DNA of 26,118 nucleotides. Source: DATMNI01 sp035570275 (GTDB lineage: Bacteria; Acidobacteriota; Terriglobia; Bryobacterales; Bryobacteraceae). The stretch covers positions 1-26,118 of the forward strand of contig DATMNI010000109.1 in NCBI GenBank assembly GCA_035570275.1, given 5' to 3'. Both the position numbers and the translations under genes were made by a program. This document shows positions 7,680-15,529 of this stretch, in pieces. Below the pieces are notes generated by a model, which was given only the letters and a program-made list of their open reading frames with translations, made no database searches and was not told the DNA's origin. How positions within the stretch are numbered: the stretch's first letter is position 1; the number at the start of each line of letters is the position of its first letter.

Positions 7680-8247
7680 ACAGGGCCGCGTAGCGCGGGC
7701 AACTCACCACGTGGTCGTTCACCATGCCGGTGGCCTGCATGAAGGCGTAACAGATGGTCGAGCCCACAAACGTGAAACCACGGTGCTGCAAGTCTTTGCT
7801 CATGGCGTCGGAATCGGCGGTGCGCGGCGGCACGTCCTCCTGCCGGCGCCGGTGATTCTGCAGCGGCTTGCCTTCCACGAACCGCCAGATGTAGGCGTCG
7901 AAGCTGCCGAATTCCTTCTGCACGGCCAGGAACGCCCGGGCGTTCTTCACGGCCGCCGCCACCTTCAACCGGTTGCGTACGATCCCGGGATTTTCCAGCA
8001 GCGCCGCCAGCCTGGCCTCGTCATAGCGGGCCACTTTGCGCGGATCGAAGCGGTCGAAAGCCTTTCGATAGTGGGCGCGTTTGTTCAGAATGGTGGACCA
8101 GCTCAGACCGGCCTGCGCGCCCTCCAGAATCAGGAATTCGAACAGCGCCCGCTCATCATGCACGGGCACTCCCCACTCTTCGTCGTGATAGGCGAGCATC
8201 GCGCCCTCGCCGGCCCACCAGCAGCGCTGCGTCAGCACGTCGTTCAT
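7675..8247 (-). CDS. tag: DNA-3-methyladenine glycosylase I
   Basis: A 190-residue Tag glycosylase that removes 3-methyladenine from alkylated DNA, starting base excision repair. Family signatures run throughout: RCWWAGEGAMLAYHDEEWGVP at the N-terminus, FEFLILEGAQAGLSW (catalytic-pocket Glu42), and GFTFVGSTICYAFMQATGMV then NDHVVSCPRY at the C-terminus. The zinc snap is complete: Cys9, His21, His179 and Cys183, with the His-x3-Cys spacing of the E. coli enzyme. The length matches the family. It is first in a two-gene unit with the ATL gene, overlapping by four bases, and only 7 bases separate its start from the end of the PDZ-protein gene upstream, so it may be transcribed with that group. 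Confidence 0.96.
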   Translation of the reverse strand: MNDVLTQRCWWAGEGAMLAYHDEEWGVPVHDERALFEFLILEGAQAGLSWSTILNKRAHYRKAFDRFDPRKVARYDEARLAALLENPGIVRNRLKVAAAVKNARAFLAVQKEFGSFDAYIWRFVEGKPLQNHRRRQEDVPPRTADSDAMSKDLQHRGFTFVGSTICYAFMQATGMVNDHVVSCPRYAALL

Positions 8248-8254
8248 GATTCGC

Positions 8255-9517
8255 CTAAGGGCACTTGGCCGCGTTCAAGAGTTCGTTCTGCATGGTCAGC
8301 GCCCAGCAGCCGGGCTCCTTCAGATTCTCCAGCGTCAGGCCGTTCCAAAGCAACTTGGCCGGCGTCCATTCGGGGGCCACGGTGACGCGCATTTCGGTGA
8401 TGGTCCGGCTGACAATCTGCACCTCGCGGTCGTCGGGAAGGTACTGCGCCTCCACCCGTGCAGAAACCGCCGGGTCGCGGCGCGGAATGGTGATGCGCGT
8501 TTCGATGCGGATGCGCTCCTTGCCCCGCTGCACCGTGGCCACGGCCAACTTATCCTCGGTGACCTTCTCCATCAGGTCCAGATATTGGCGGGCGTTCGTG
8601 ATCTCGCGGCCGTCCAGCGCCACGATGCGGTCGCCGGTCTTGAGCTGGCCGCTATACTTCGGCGGCAGCGACGAAACCAGCACCCCGGGGCCGGCTTCGT
8701 TCAACTTGAAGGCGAAGCCGCCCAGATCCAGCCCGGCGCCGTTGCTGCCGGCCATCCGCGTCGAAGGCAGCACATCGTTGCGCTCCGCCGGGTCGAACTT
8801 CGTCAACTGGATCCAGTAGCAGCGCGCGAACGTGGGGGAATTGGTTTCGCAATCGATGGCGAGCGGAAACGGCTCACGCCGGTGCTGGCCCAGCCACTGG
8901 AAAACGGCACTGTGGCTGCCGCTGGCCGCCGCGGACCGCCACTCCAGATTGAGCCCCGCCGACTTGAGCTTCTGCGCCACCTCTTCGCCGGGCGCATCGC
9001 TCACCCACAAGACCGGCACATTGGTAAAATTCGCCGCGAAGATGCGGCCGGTATCGACCGCCGGTTTGGGCGACCCACCCAGCGCGGCGCCGGCGGCCCA
9101 CAGATCCGGGATGCGGGAGATTGCGTACCAGACCGAGGCGGCGGCTTCGCCCCGGCCTACCAGATAGACGCGCGCCCCATCGACATCGCCACTCTTGACC
9201 GCGGCCTCCACGGCCTTCGCCAGGTTCAGCACGCGCACATCGATATTGGAATCGGCCGGCGCAGGCCAGGTCACTACCTGCCAGCCCAGTTCGCCTGTCC
9301 ACTTCCGCCATTCCGGGGCGTCCTCCGCATCCAGCAGCGCCACGGCAGGGGCTTTTTGGGGCGACGGTTGTGCGGCGGCCGCGGCGCAAAGAAGCAACGT
9401 AAGCACGGTCACCGCCCAGACGACTTTGAACGGAGCCGTGACCGTCAGGGAGCGGCCGCGCTGACGTCTAATGCCGCAGGCGGGTACGGATTCGCCTAAC
9501 CAGTTTTTCGATTTCAT
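8255..9517 (-). CDS. Exported PDZ-domain protein with hydrolase-like N-terminal part
   Basis: About 420 residues. A hydrophobic export segment (VVWAVTVLTLLLCAAAAAQ) is followed by a region with an alpha/beta-hydrolase-like pattern: VYLVGRGEAAASVWYAISRI, then ALGGSP and VPVLWVSDAPGEE. The nucleophile elbow reads GRGEA rather than GxSxG, so any hydrolase activity is probably lost. A PDZ domain follows: GVLVSSLPPKYSGQLKTGDR then IVALDGREITNARQYLDLM. The C-terminal about 90 residues are beta-rich and unrecognised. The ATG at 9517 overlaps the upstream gene by 50 bases and leaves over 30 residues before the hydrophobic core; GTG 9412 is an alternative, with a shorter signal peptide. Residues RGRSLTVTAP, before that GTG, are encoded by a dispersed repeat, which favours a downstream start. 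Function unknown; perhaps a periplasmic scaffold or protease-like adaptor. Confidence 0.75.
   Translation of the reverse strand: MKSKNWLGESVPACGIRRQRGRSLTVTAPFKVVWAVTVLTLLLCAAAAAQPSPQKAPAVALLDAEDAPEWRKWTGELGWQVVTWPAPADSNIDVRVLNLAKAVEAAVKSGDVDGARVYLVGRGEAAASVWYAISRIPDLWAAGAALGGSPKPAVDTGRIFAANFTNVPVLWVSDAPGEEVAQKLKSAGLNLEWRSAAASGSHSAVFQWLGQHRREPFPLAIDCETNSPTFARCYWIQLTKFDPAERNDVLPSTRMAGSNGAGLDLGGFAFKLNEAGPGVLVSSLPPKYSGQLKTGDRIVALDGREITNARQYLDLMEKVTEDKLAVATVQRGKERIRIETRITIPRRDPAVSARVEAQYLPDDREVQIVSRTITEMRVTVAPEWTPAKLLWNGLTLENLKEPGCWALTMQNELLNAAKCP
9433..9455. repeat. Dispersed 23-base repeat, copy A
   Basis: The minus strand reads CCGCTCCCTGACGGTCACGG then CTC. It matches 16384-16406 (plus strand) at 21 of 23 positions. 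Here it falls in the 5' part of the PDZ-protein reading frame; the other copy is in the jetA-jetB spacer. I recall such elements as common between genes in Solibacter-like genomes (from memory, not checked). Confidence 0.6.
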
Positions 9518-9797
9518 CCGTTTTCTTGAGCGTGGCCATGGAAAGAATGTAGCGGTCGTCCTTTTCCAGATCGGCCTTCAACTGTTCGGCCAGGTCCGCC
9601 AGTTCGGCTGCGTCCTTCAGATTCTGTTGGTGCTCCGCTTTCAGGATTTCTTCCTTCTGCGATTTGCCGTCGGGCATGCGCACCTCTGGTTCGTCCTGTT
9701 GACTGCCGCGGCCGCCTCCGCCCCGTTGCGAGAGCGCGACCGAGGAAAGAGCCGTAAACAGGACAACCACGGCGCCGCGTCGAAACCAGAGTTTCAT
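9468..9797 (-). CDS. Small secreted charged protein
   Basis: A 109-residue protein with a classical signal peptide (MKLWFRRGAVVVLFTALSSVALS), a Gly-rich linker (QRGGGGRGSQ) and an acidic-basic, strongly helical body: LKAEHQQNLKDAAELADLAE, then QLKADLEKDDRYILSMATLK. Cleavage is likely after VALS. The body would form a helical hairpin or coiled coil. Small exported proteins with this layout are frequent in acidobacterial genomes but have no assigned function. It probably heads the four-gene minus-strand group with the PDZ protein, tag and ATL, since the downstream frame overlaps its end. Confidence 0.75.
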   Translation of the reverse strand: MKLWFRRGAVVVLFTALSSVALSQRGGGGRGSQQDEPEVRMPDGKSQKEEILKAEHQQNLKDAAELADLAEQLKADLEKDDRYILSMATLKKTDEIEKLVRRIRTRLRH

Positions 9798-10100
9798 GGG
9801 AAAACCTGCATTCTATGATACCCCGCCTGAATACGATATCCTTGTGATGCCTTGCAGCCATGCCTTCGGCGATTGGCCCATTCGCCACGTGGACATAAGG
9901 ATGGCCTGCACAATCTTCTCTACTCAGACGATTTCGCGGCTGGGTTGTCACGTTCGCTGGCCGCGCATAGTAGCCCAGCGACCCTGCTTCCGTCTGCTCC
10001 CGTTCGCTGGTGTACGGCACTCGCAAACGCCCGCTCCGGGAAACACCGCTGCGACACTTGACTACGATTTACAACTCTTTTACATCCCCGCAATCAGCCG
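9798..10100. other. Divergent intergenic region
   Basis: About 300 bases between the minus-strand secreted-protein gene and the plus-strand sugar transferase. It holds no recognisable coding stretch and no copy of the palindromic repeats. It must carry the promoters for both directions; the one plausible site seen is listed separately. Confidence 0.5.
10058..10086 (+). promoter_or_regulatory. Possible promoter for the sugar transferase gene
   Basis: TTGACT at 10058-10063 and TACATC at 10081-10086 are separated by 17 bases in a locally A/T-rich stretch. The first box is good, the second weak. Transcription would start near 10093, only a few bases before the GTG at 10101, which favours either a leaderless transcript or a start codon further downstream. 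Confidence 0.3.
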
Positions 10101-10853
10101 GTGACAGGCCGCCGGTACCATCGGATTGAAGGCGGTAATTTGGGCTCAATCACTCTACCTCGGGTAAGATCGGCTGGTGATTTGCGGAATGAAGATTCTG
10201 GTTTGCCGGGACCGGGCTCCAGCTTCAAGCCGGCGGCGCTGAGCGTCTGCGAGCGCCTGGCTTCGGTTGCTCTTCTACTGGCGGTCGGTCCCTTCGTTGC
10301 CGGCGCCGGGCTGGTGCTGTCCCTGCTCTCGGGGCGCTCGCCGCTGATTGCGCACCGGCGAGTCGGCTGGCAGGGGGCGACGCTTTGGATGCTTAAGCTC
10401 CGCACGATGTGGGAAGGCCGCGCCACTGGCGGGCCGCGCTCCGGCTGGTTTGCATCAAGCTGGATTGAGTACGTGGACGACCCCAGCGGCCCCGAACGGA
10501 AACATCCCGCCGACCGCCGCGTGACCAGCCACTTCGCCCGCTTCTGCCGCCGCCATTCCATCGACGAATTGCCGCAGCTTTGGCACGTGCTTCGCGGGCA
10601 GATGTCCCTGGTGGGCCCGCGCCCCGTGACCCAAAGCGAGCTGGACCGTTACTACGGCGCCGTCGCCTGGGAGATCCTGCAAGTAAAGCCTGGCCTGGCC
10701 GGTCTCTGGCAGGTCTCCGGTCGGAACCGCCTGACCTACGCCGAGCGCCGCGATCTGGACTTGCAACTGGTAAGGGGCCATTCCGCGAAACTCTATCTGC
10801 AAATCCTGCTGCGCACCGTGCCCGAGATCTGGCGCGGCTCCGGTTCCTGGTAA
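10101..10853 (+). CDS. Undecaprenyl-phosphate sugar-1-phosphate transferase (WbaP/WcaJ-type domain)
   Basis: Bacterial sugar transferase (monotopic phosphoglycosyl transferase) that moves a sugar-1-phosphate from a nucleotide sugar to undecaprenyl phosphate, the first step of exopolysaccharide or O-antigen building at the inner membrane. A re-entrant hydrophobic helix (SVALLLAVGPFVAGAGLVLS) is followed by LWMLKLRTMWEG and FARFCRRHSIDELPQLWHVL. RGQMSLVGPRP and KPGLAGLWQVSGRNRLTYAE complete the catalytic core, with a C-terminal LYLQILLRTVPEI amphipathic helix. The PGT core is complete but has no extra N-terminal membrane domain. GTG 10101 gives 250 residues; TTG 10182 or 10203 would remove a poorly conserved N-terminal extension and may be the true start. 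It stands alone, with no other polysaccharide genes in view, and converges on jetD. Confidence 0.9.
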   Translation: MTGRRYHRIEGGNLGSITLPRVRSAGDLRNEDSGLPGPGSSFKPAALSVCERLASVALLLAVGPFVAGAGLVLSLLSGRSPLIAHRRVGWQGATLWMLKLRTMWEGRATGGPRSGWFASSWIEYVDDPSGPERKHPADRRVTSHFARFCRRHSIDELPQLWHVLRGQMSLVGPRPVTQSELDRYYGAVAWEILQVKPGLAGLWQVSGRNRLTYAERRDLDLQLVRGHSAKLYLQILLRTVPEIWRGSGSW

Positions 10854-10871
10854 GCCAGCCCCTCAGCGGCA

Positions 10872-10959
10872 GGCGGATTGCCAATCCGCCGCTTGAAGTT
10901 CGGCTGCGCGCCAACTCCCGGCGGGCGGATTAACAATCCGCCGCAGGTTAACAACCTGC
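10872..10959. repeat. Palindromic repeat cluster, copy 3, between convergent genes
   Basis: Three palindromes: GGCGGATTGCCAATCCGCC at 10872-10890, GGCGGATTAACAATCCGCC at 10924-10942 and GCAGGTTAACAACCTGC at 10943-10959, followed by CCCACATA. They lie between the ends of the sugar-transferase gene and jetD, where hairpins could end transcription from both sides (inference). The last palindrome is inside the jetD frame and supplies its stop codon. Confidence 0.88.
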
Positions 10960-12132
10960 CCCACATAACACGTCCCAGGCGTAGGCCCACGGGATGCGTT
11001 CCTGTTCCAGCCGAACGTTCATGCCCCATCGGTGCTGCTTCAATCCGTCATAGACCGCCTGTTCGGCCGCCGTCAGTAACGGCAGTTCCGCGGTGGCATA
11101 CTGCTGACTCTCCGAAACCCAGAGATCGCGATGGCGCAGCAGCGTGGCTTCATCCATCAGCGCCGATTCCAGGTGCGGCAATTGCAAACGGGCGCGGCTC
11201 AGAATCGCGAGGCCGTGGGTGTCCAGATCGCCCCAGTAGGTGCAGTTCGGCGCCCGCATGACCCACGGCAAGCGGCCCAGCGCGCCCACACCGTATCCCA
11301 GGGCCATGAACACGACTGAGCCGGGGTGGTCGCCGAAGGCCAGACCGGTCTGCAGGTTCTCGACGATGAAGACCCGCGATGCCGGCAGATCGAGCGCGGC
11401 CAGGTCATCCAGGCGGGCCGTGATGTCGCCCAGTCCGCCGGCTCGCTGCCGCAGCGTCTCGTCCAGAACGCACAGCCGCACGATGTGGGGGAGCGGCCGC
11501 AAGCCGCACCGTTCGTAGAAGCCCAGGTCGCCGCCGGCGTCTTCCTGCAGCGCCGCCACCAGGTCCGTGATCAGCGGCGTGCGCCCTTCCAGCCATTTGC
11601 TGTCGATGCCGCCGATGGGCAATTGGCGCGGATAGAGATTGGAACGGGGATTGGTTTCAAGCCACGCCAGCAGGTCTTCCAAGCGCTGGATTTCGGCGGC
11701 ATCCCAATCGGCCAGTATGTCGAAATAGCGGGCCAGGCGCGTGCTCAGCAGGGGCCACCGGGCCGCCAAATGCCGGTAGCGTATACTGGCCCGCTGCCAG
11801 CGCTGACCTTCGCCCAGCCACGCCGCGGCAGACTCGGCGTTGTGCAGCAGCAGGCGCTCCGGCAGGCGCTGCGTGCCCAGCGTGCGCCAGTGGCACTCGC
11901 GCCAGACAATCTCCCCAGCGCCCGCCGGCGTACCGGACAACGTTTGCCAGGCTGCAATCCATGCGCCCAGAGCCTCTGGCTGGCGTTGCGCCTCGCGCTC
12001 ATCCGGCGCGCCCAACCCAAAATGCATGGGCCACTCGTCCTCGCCCGCCAGCCAGTGGCGACGCCGGTTCCGGTATCGCCTGGCGATGATCTCGCGCACC
12101 GAGTCAGGTAGCAACAATATTGGTTTCGCCAT
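10948..12132 (-). CDS. jetD: Wadjet nuclease subunit JetD (DUF3322/DUF2220)
   Basis: A 394-residue JetD, the nuclease subunit of the Wadjet anti-plasmid system, which cleaves circular DNA once JetABC have extruded it. The N-terminal DUF3322 part (SVREIIARRYRNRRRHWLAG, then YFDILADWD) binds DNA. The C-terminal DUF2220 Toprim-like part has SRVFIVENLQTGLAF with Glu258 and CTYWGDLDTHGLAILSRARL with Asp302 and Asp304, the expected metal-binding acidic residues. The start overlaps the jetC end by 29 bases; the GGAG seven bases before the ATG comes from the jetC tandem repeat. The last five residues (CGAGC) and the TAA stop are encoded by a dispersed palindromic repeat, so the natural C-terminus has probably been replaced by a short repeat-derived tail. 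Catalytic residues are intact. Confidence 0.94.
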   Translation of the reverse strand: MAKPILLLPDSVREIIARRYRNRRRHWLAGEDEWPMHFGLGAPDEREAQRQPEALGAWIAAWQTLSGTPAGAGEIVWRECHWRTLGTQRLPERLLLHNAESAAAWLGEGQRWQRASIRYRHLAARWPLLSTRLARYFDILADWDAAEIQRLEDLLAWLETNPRSNLYPRQLPIGGIDSKWLEGRTPLITDLVAALQEDAGGDLGFYERCGLRPLPHIVRLCVLDETLRQRAGGLGDITARLDDLAALDLPASRVFIVENLQTGLAFGDHPGSVVFMALGYGVGALGRLPWVMRAPNCTYWGDLDTHGLAILSRARLQLPHLESALMDEATLLRHRDLWVSESQQYATAELPLLTAAEQAVYDGLKQHRWGMNVRLEQERIPWAYAWDVLCGAGC

Positions 12133-15100
12133 GCGTGTGCTCCGGCAGCGCGTGCTCCGGCAGCGCGTGCTCCGGCAACTTCAGGCGCTGCCGGTCCGCA
12201 TCGTATTCGATCATCAGGATGCTGGAGTGGCGGCGCTCGCCGATGTGAACGAAGCAGGCGCCGCCGATGAACGGTTCCAGCGTCATCACCGATTTCAGCG
12301 GCGTGGCCACGATCATCTGGAAACCGAAATTGGCGAAGATATTCATGGCCAGCGCGGTGAATTCGTTGTCGGCCTTGTCGAAAGCCTCGTCCAGCACCAC
12401 GGGCGCGTAGACCGGCACGCAATTGTCGGCGCTGCCAAGCTGATAGCGCAGGGCCGCGGCCAGACATGTGGTGGCCAGCTTTTGCCGCTGGCCGCCGGAT
12501 TTGCCGGCGCCACTGCGGTAGACCTCCACTTCGCGGCCTTCCAGATCCACTTCGCGTCCGATGAACTCCACGTGCAGCCTAACGTCCAGCACCGTTTCGC
12601 GCCAGTGCCGCGCCACCGCCTCCTGGCTGGCCAGCCGTTCCACCAGGCCGCGCAGAATCAGGAAACGGCTCTCGGCCTGCTCCCGGTCGTCGGTCCACGC
12701 ATGGCTCAGGGCCTGACGAATCTCCTGGCGGAATTCCTGCACCTCCGGAAGTTGCCGGTCACTGGCGGCGATGTGTAAATAAGTGCCGGGGTTGAACTGC
12801 GCCTGGCGAAGGCTCTGGTTTACCACCTCCATGCGGTCCAGAATGGTCTTGCGCGCCTGGTTCATGTAGGTGGAAAGGGCCGCCAGGTTCTGGTGGCTCT
12901 GGTTGCGCAGCAGGTCGAAGAAACGCTGCTCATGAGCCGGCAGGCCGTCGGACTCCAGGCGCTTCAATTTGGCCAGGAAGTCCGTGGCGGAGTTGAGCGT
13001 AGCGTCCATGTCGCCCGCTTCCATGGGCCACCGGCGCTGGAACTCGGCGAAGCGCTCTTCGATGCCGCGAACCAACTGGTTGTGCCGCACGGCCATCGCC
13101 TCCAGTTCTTCGCTCAGCCCACGCTCCACCCGCTGGGCCAGGCGGTCGATGTTGTCCAGAGTCAGCTTCTGGCTGAGGGCGTTGAAGCGGTCCCGCAACG
13201 CCTCGGTCTGTATTGGCGTGAGCGCGATCCCCACCAGATCCTGGCGCAGGATGCGTAGTTTCTCCTCCTTTTCGCGCGTGTCCTTTTCCAGTGCCTGGAT
13301 CTGCGCCCGCACCGCGACCATATCGTCCTCGGCTTTCTCGACCCGGCCGGCCTGGCTAGCCATGCGCGCCGCCAGGTCCTGCAATGCCGGGCTGCCTTCG
13401 CGCGCTTCGTGGAGCGCCCGCTCGATGGCGCCGATCCGCTCCAGCAGCCCCACCACGTCGATTTCCTGCCATTGGACATTGGCCAGATCGCGGCAGGTCA
13501 GCGCACGCTCAGCCTGTTTGGCCTCGGCGGCGGTGAGGCCCCGGATCTCACGGTCCAACCCGGCGATCTCATCGGCCAGCCGCTGGGCCTGCTGTTCGAA
13601 CAGCGCCAGCTTCTCGCGGTTGTCGAAACCGAGCACCCACTGGCTGCGATCGTCGATGCGGAAACGGTCGTTCTTTTCGTGGCGGGTCTTGCCGTGGCGG
13701 ACCTGGCCTTCGCGGGTGAGCGCGCGCTCCGTGTTGCGGAACGCCTGCATCCCATCCACGCAGGCATAGTCAAAGCGCTGCTTGAGGTCGGCCTCCAGCC
13801 ACGGGGCAAACGCGCCCGCCTTGATTTGCAGCTTGTGGTAAATGGAGTTGGCGGCGATGGGCCGAACGGCGGATTCCTCGACGCGCCCCACGCGGAAGTA
13901 GACCAGCCGCCCGCCCAGGTTGGCTTCGTTGACGTGGCCGGAAACCGCAGAGTAATATCGCTCCTCCACCAGCAGCGAGAGCGCAAAACCGTGCAGCACG
14001 CGCTCAATGGCGCCGCGCCAGACGGCCTCCTGCGGGTCCACCTCGATCAGTTCGCCTACGAACGGAAGAACGGCGTCGGCGAGGCCCAGCTTGCGGGTGA
14101 TCATGGTCCGCAAGGCCAGCATGTGGGCCGGGATGCTGGATGGCTGGCGGCGCAGAGCTTTGACTTCTTCGGAGGCAGCCAGAAATTCTTTTTCCGTTTC
14201 CGCCTTCCGATTGACCAGCGCGAATTGTTGCTGCTGCCGGTGGATGCGCTGCTCCTGCCAGTGCTCCACTTCCTGCGCGGCCTGCGCGGTCAACTCCGCG
14301 AAGCGCTGCGGCGTGTCCGGCAGCGCCCAGCCCAGTTTTTTGCAGGCCGATTCCACCTGCGCCCGCTTCCGCAAACGCTCGTCGCGATGGCGCTCGAAAC
14401 CGGCCTTCTCGGTCTCCAGATGTTCGATGCGGTCGCCGCCCAGTTCGCGATGTTGCTGCTTCAGGTCTTCCAAAGCCGACCGCTCGTTTTCGAGCTTCGC
14501 CTTGCGGCGCTGCGCCTCCGCCTGCGCGCCCGCCACATCCACGTGCAACGCCGCGATGCGTTCCTGCAATAACGCCAGGCGGCAGATTTCCTTGTAGCCA
14601 TCCACCCCGGCTTTCACATCCTTGAACTGGTTCTGCCGAACGATCAGGTCCTGAAGTTGGCCGTAGCCCTCGCGAGCCGGCGCCAGGGTCCGCACCTGCT
14701 CGCGCGCGGTGACCACGGCCTGGTGCGCGGCATTCAATTCGGCGAACTCGCTGACCAGCCGCTCGGCCGCATCGAAGGTCTCCGGCCGGTCCAGCATGAA
14801 GTCGCGCAGGAAGGTATTGAGGTCGCCCAGATTCTTGGCGGATTGCGTTTTGTGCAGCAGCCGCAGGGCCTGCTCGCTCTCGATGCTCAGCAACCGGCAG
14901 AAGCGCTCGCCATAGGGGCGGAAGTCTTCGCGCGCGAAGGCCTCCGGGTGGGCCTGTTTGAGCTTGCGAACGTCCAGATCGAAATCCTTGATTTCGCGCA
15001 GGTCGAAAGGCCGTTCGAAGATCAGGTAGTGGCGTTTGATGTCGGTGCTGCCGTTGGCGTTGCCGCGCAGCCAGAACAACTGAACCAGCACCACGGACCG

Positions 15101-15529
15101 CGATCGTTCCGCCGCTTGCTGCGAGTTGACATACGTCAGGGCCAGCGCGGACCAGGTGGTGCCGGTGCGCAGGTAGCGGGTGGCAATCTCGCCCGATTCG
15201 TCGTCCTTCTGTTCGGCCCAGGCGCCGCGCACGTAGCTGACCAGGTTGCGGTCGCGGCCGGTGCGGGAGGCCTCGCGCGCAGCGGCGTTGAAATCCACCC
15301 AGCGCGGCGGCACCAGCAGCGCGGAGAAGGCATCCAGCAGCGTGGTCTTCCCGGCGCCCGATGGGCCCACGAAAAGAAAGCCGCGCTCGGCGATCGGAAT
15401 ATCGTGCAGGCCCGAAAAGGTTCCCCAGTTGAAGACCTGGAGCCGGCGCATGCGGAACTGGTCGGTGTCGGGCCCCGGCTCAACTCCAAACAGGGAACCG
15501 GAGAGTTGCGCCGGCGGCATCGGCTTCAT
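12104..15529 (-). CDS. jetC: Wadjet SMC-like ATPase JetC
   Basis: A 1141-residue MukB/SMC-like ATPase (COG4913 type), the motor of the Wadjet complex that dimerises and extrudes DNA loops. The Walker A motif is VGPSGAGKTTLLDAF (Lys61-Thr62), preceded by MRRLQVFNWGTFSGLHDIPI as in the family. Two long coiled-coil arms, rich in Glu, Arg, Gln and Ala, span roughly residues 250-470 and 640-880, with a hinge-like segment between (LGLADAVLPFVGELIEVDPQ, then VWRGAIERVLHGFALSLLVE). The signature motif KSGGQRQKLATTCLAAAL has Ser1011, and Walker B VVLDEAFDKAD has Asp1047 and Glu1048. All ATPase elements look intact and the length is normal. The start overlaps the jetB stop by ATGA. The C-terminus carries a three-fold LPEHA repeat followed by THGETNIVAT. 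JetC works with the kleisin JetA and the KITE-like JetB. Confidence 0.95.
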   Translation of the reverse strand: MKPMPPAQLSGSLFGVEPGPDTDQFRMRRLQVFNWGTFSGLHDIPIAERGFLFVGPSGAGKTTLLDAFSALLVPPRWVDFNAAAREASRTGRDRNLVSYVRGAWAEQKDDESGEIATRYLRTGTTWSALALTYVNSQQAAERSRSVVLVQLFWLRGNANGSTDIKRHYLIFERPFDLREIKDFDLDVRKLKQAHPEAFAREDFRPYGERFCRLLSIESEQALRLLHKTQSAKNLGDLNTFLRDFMLDRPETFDAAERLVSEFAELNAAHQAVVTAREQVRTLAPAREGYGQLQDLIVRQNQFKDVKAGVDGYKEICRLALLQERIAALHVDVAGAQAEAQRRKAKLENERSALEDLKQQHRELGGDRIEHLETEKAGFERHRDERLRKRAQVESACKKLGWALPDTPQRFAELTAQAAQEVEHWQEQRIHRQQQQFALVNRKAETEKEFLAASEEVKALRRQPSSIPAHMLALRTMITRKLGLADAVLPFVGELIEVDPQEAVWRGAIERVLHGFALSLLVEERYYSAVSGHVNEANLGGRLVYFRVGRVEESAVRPIAANSIYHKLQIKAGAFAPWLEADLKQRFDYACVDGMQAFRNTERALTREGQVRHGKTRHEKNDRFRIDDRSQWVLGFDNREKLALFEQQAQRLADEIAGLDREIRGLTAAEAKQAERALTCRDLANVQWQEIDVVGLLERIGAIERALHEAREGSPALQDLAARMASQAGRVEKAEDDMVAVRAQIQALEKDTREKEEKLRILRQDLVGIALTPIQTEALRDRFNALSQKLTLDNIDRLAQRVERGLSEELEAMAVRHNQLVRGIEERFAEFQRRWPMEAGDMDATLNSATDFLAKLKRLESDGLPAHEQRFFDLLRNQSHQNLAALSTYMNQARKTILDRMEVVNQSLRQAQFNPGTYLHIAASDRQLPEVQEFRQEIRQALSHAWTDDREQAESRFLILRGLVERLASQEAVARHWRETVLDVRLHVEFIGREVDLEGREVEVYRSGAGKSGGQRQKLATTCLAAALRYQLGSADNCVPVYAPVVLDEAFDKADNEFTALAMNIFANFGFQMIVATPLKSVMTLEPFIGGACFVHIGERRHSSILMIEYDADRQRLKLPEHALPEHALPEHTHGETNIVAT
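12133..12177. repeat. Three 15-base tandem repeats at the jetC 3' end
   Basis: Three units of the form gcgygtgctccggca, nearly identical, sit directly before the jetD start. On the coding strand they read LPEHA three times. Each holds a GGAG; the last is correctly spaced (seven bases) to serve as the jetD ribosome-binding site. Gain or loss of units keeps the jetC frame and the spacing to jetD. Confidence 0.88.

Noticed and set aside
8246..9499. 417-codon plus-strand frame
   Set aside because: It is the antisense of the PDZ-protein gene. Its translation is rich in His, Arg and Gln with no family resemblance, as expected for a mirror frame in G/C-rich DNA.
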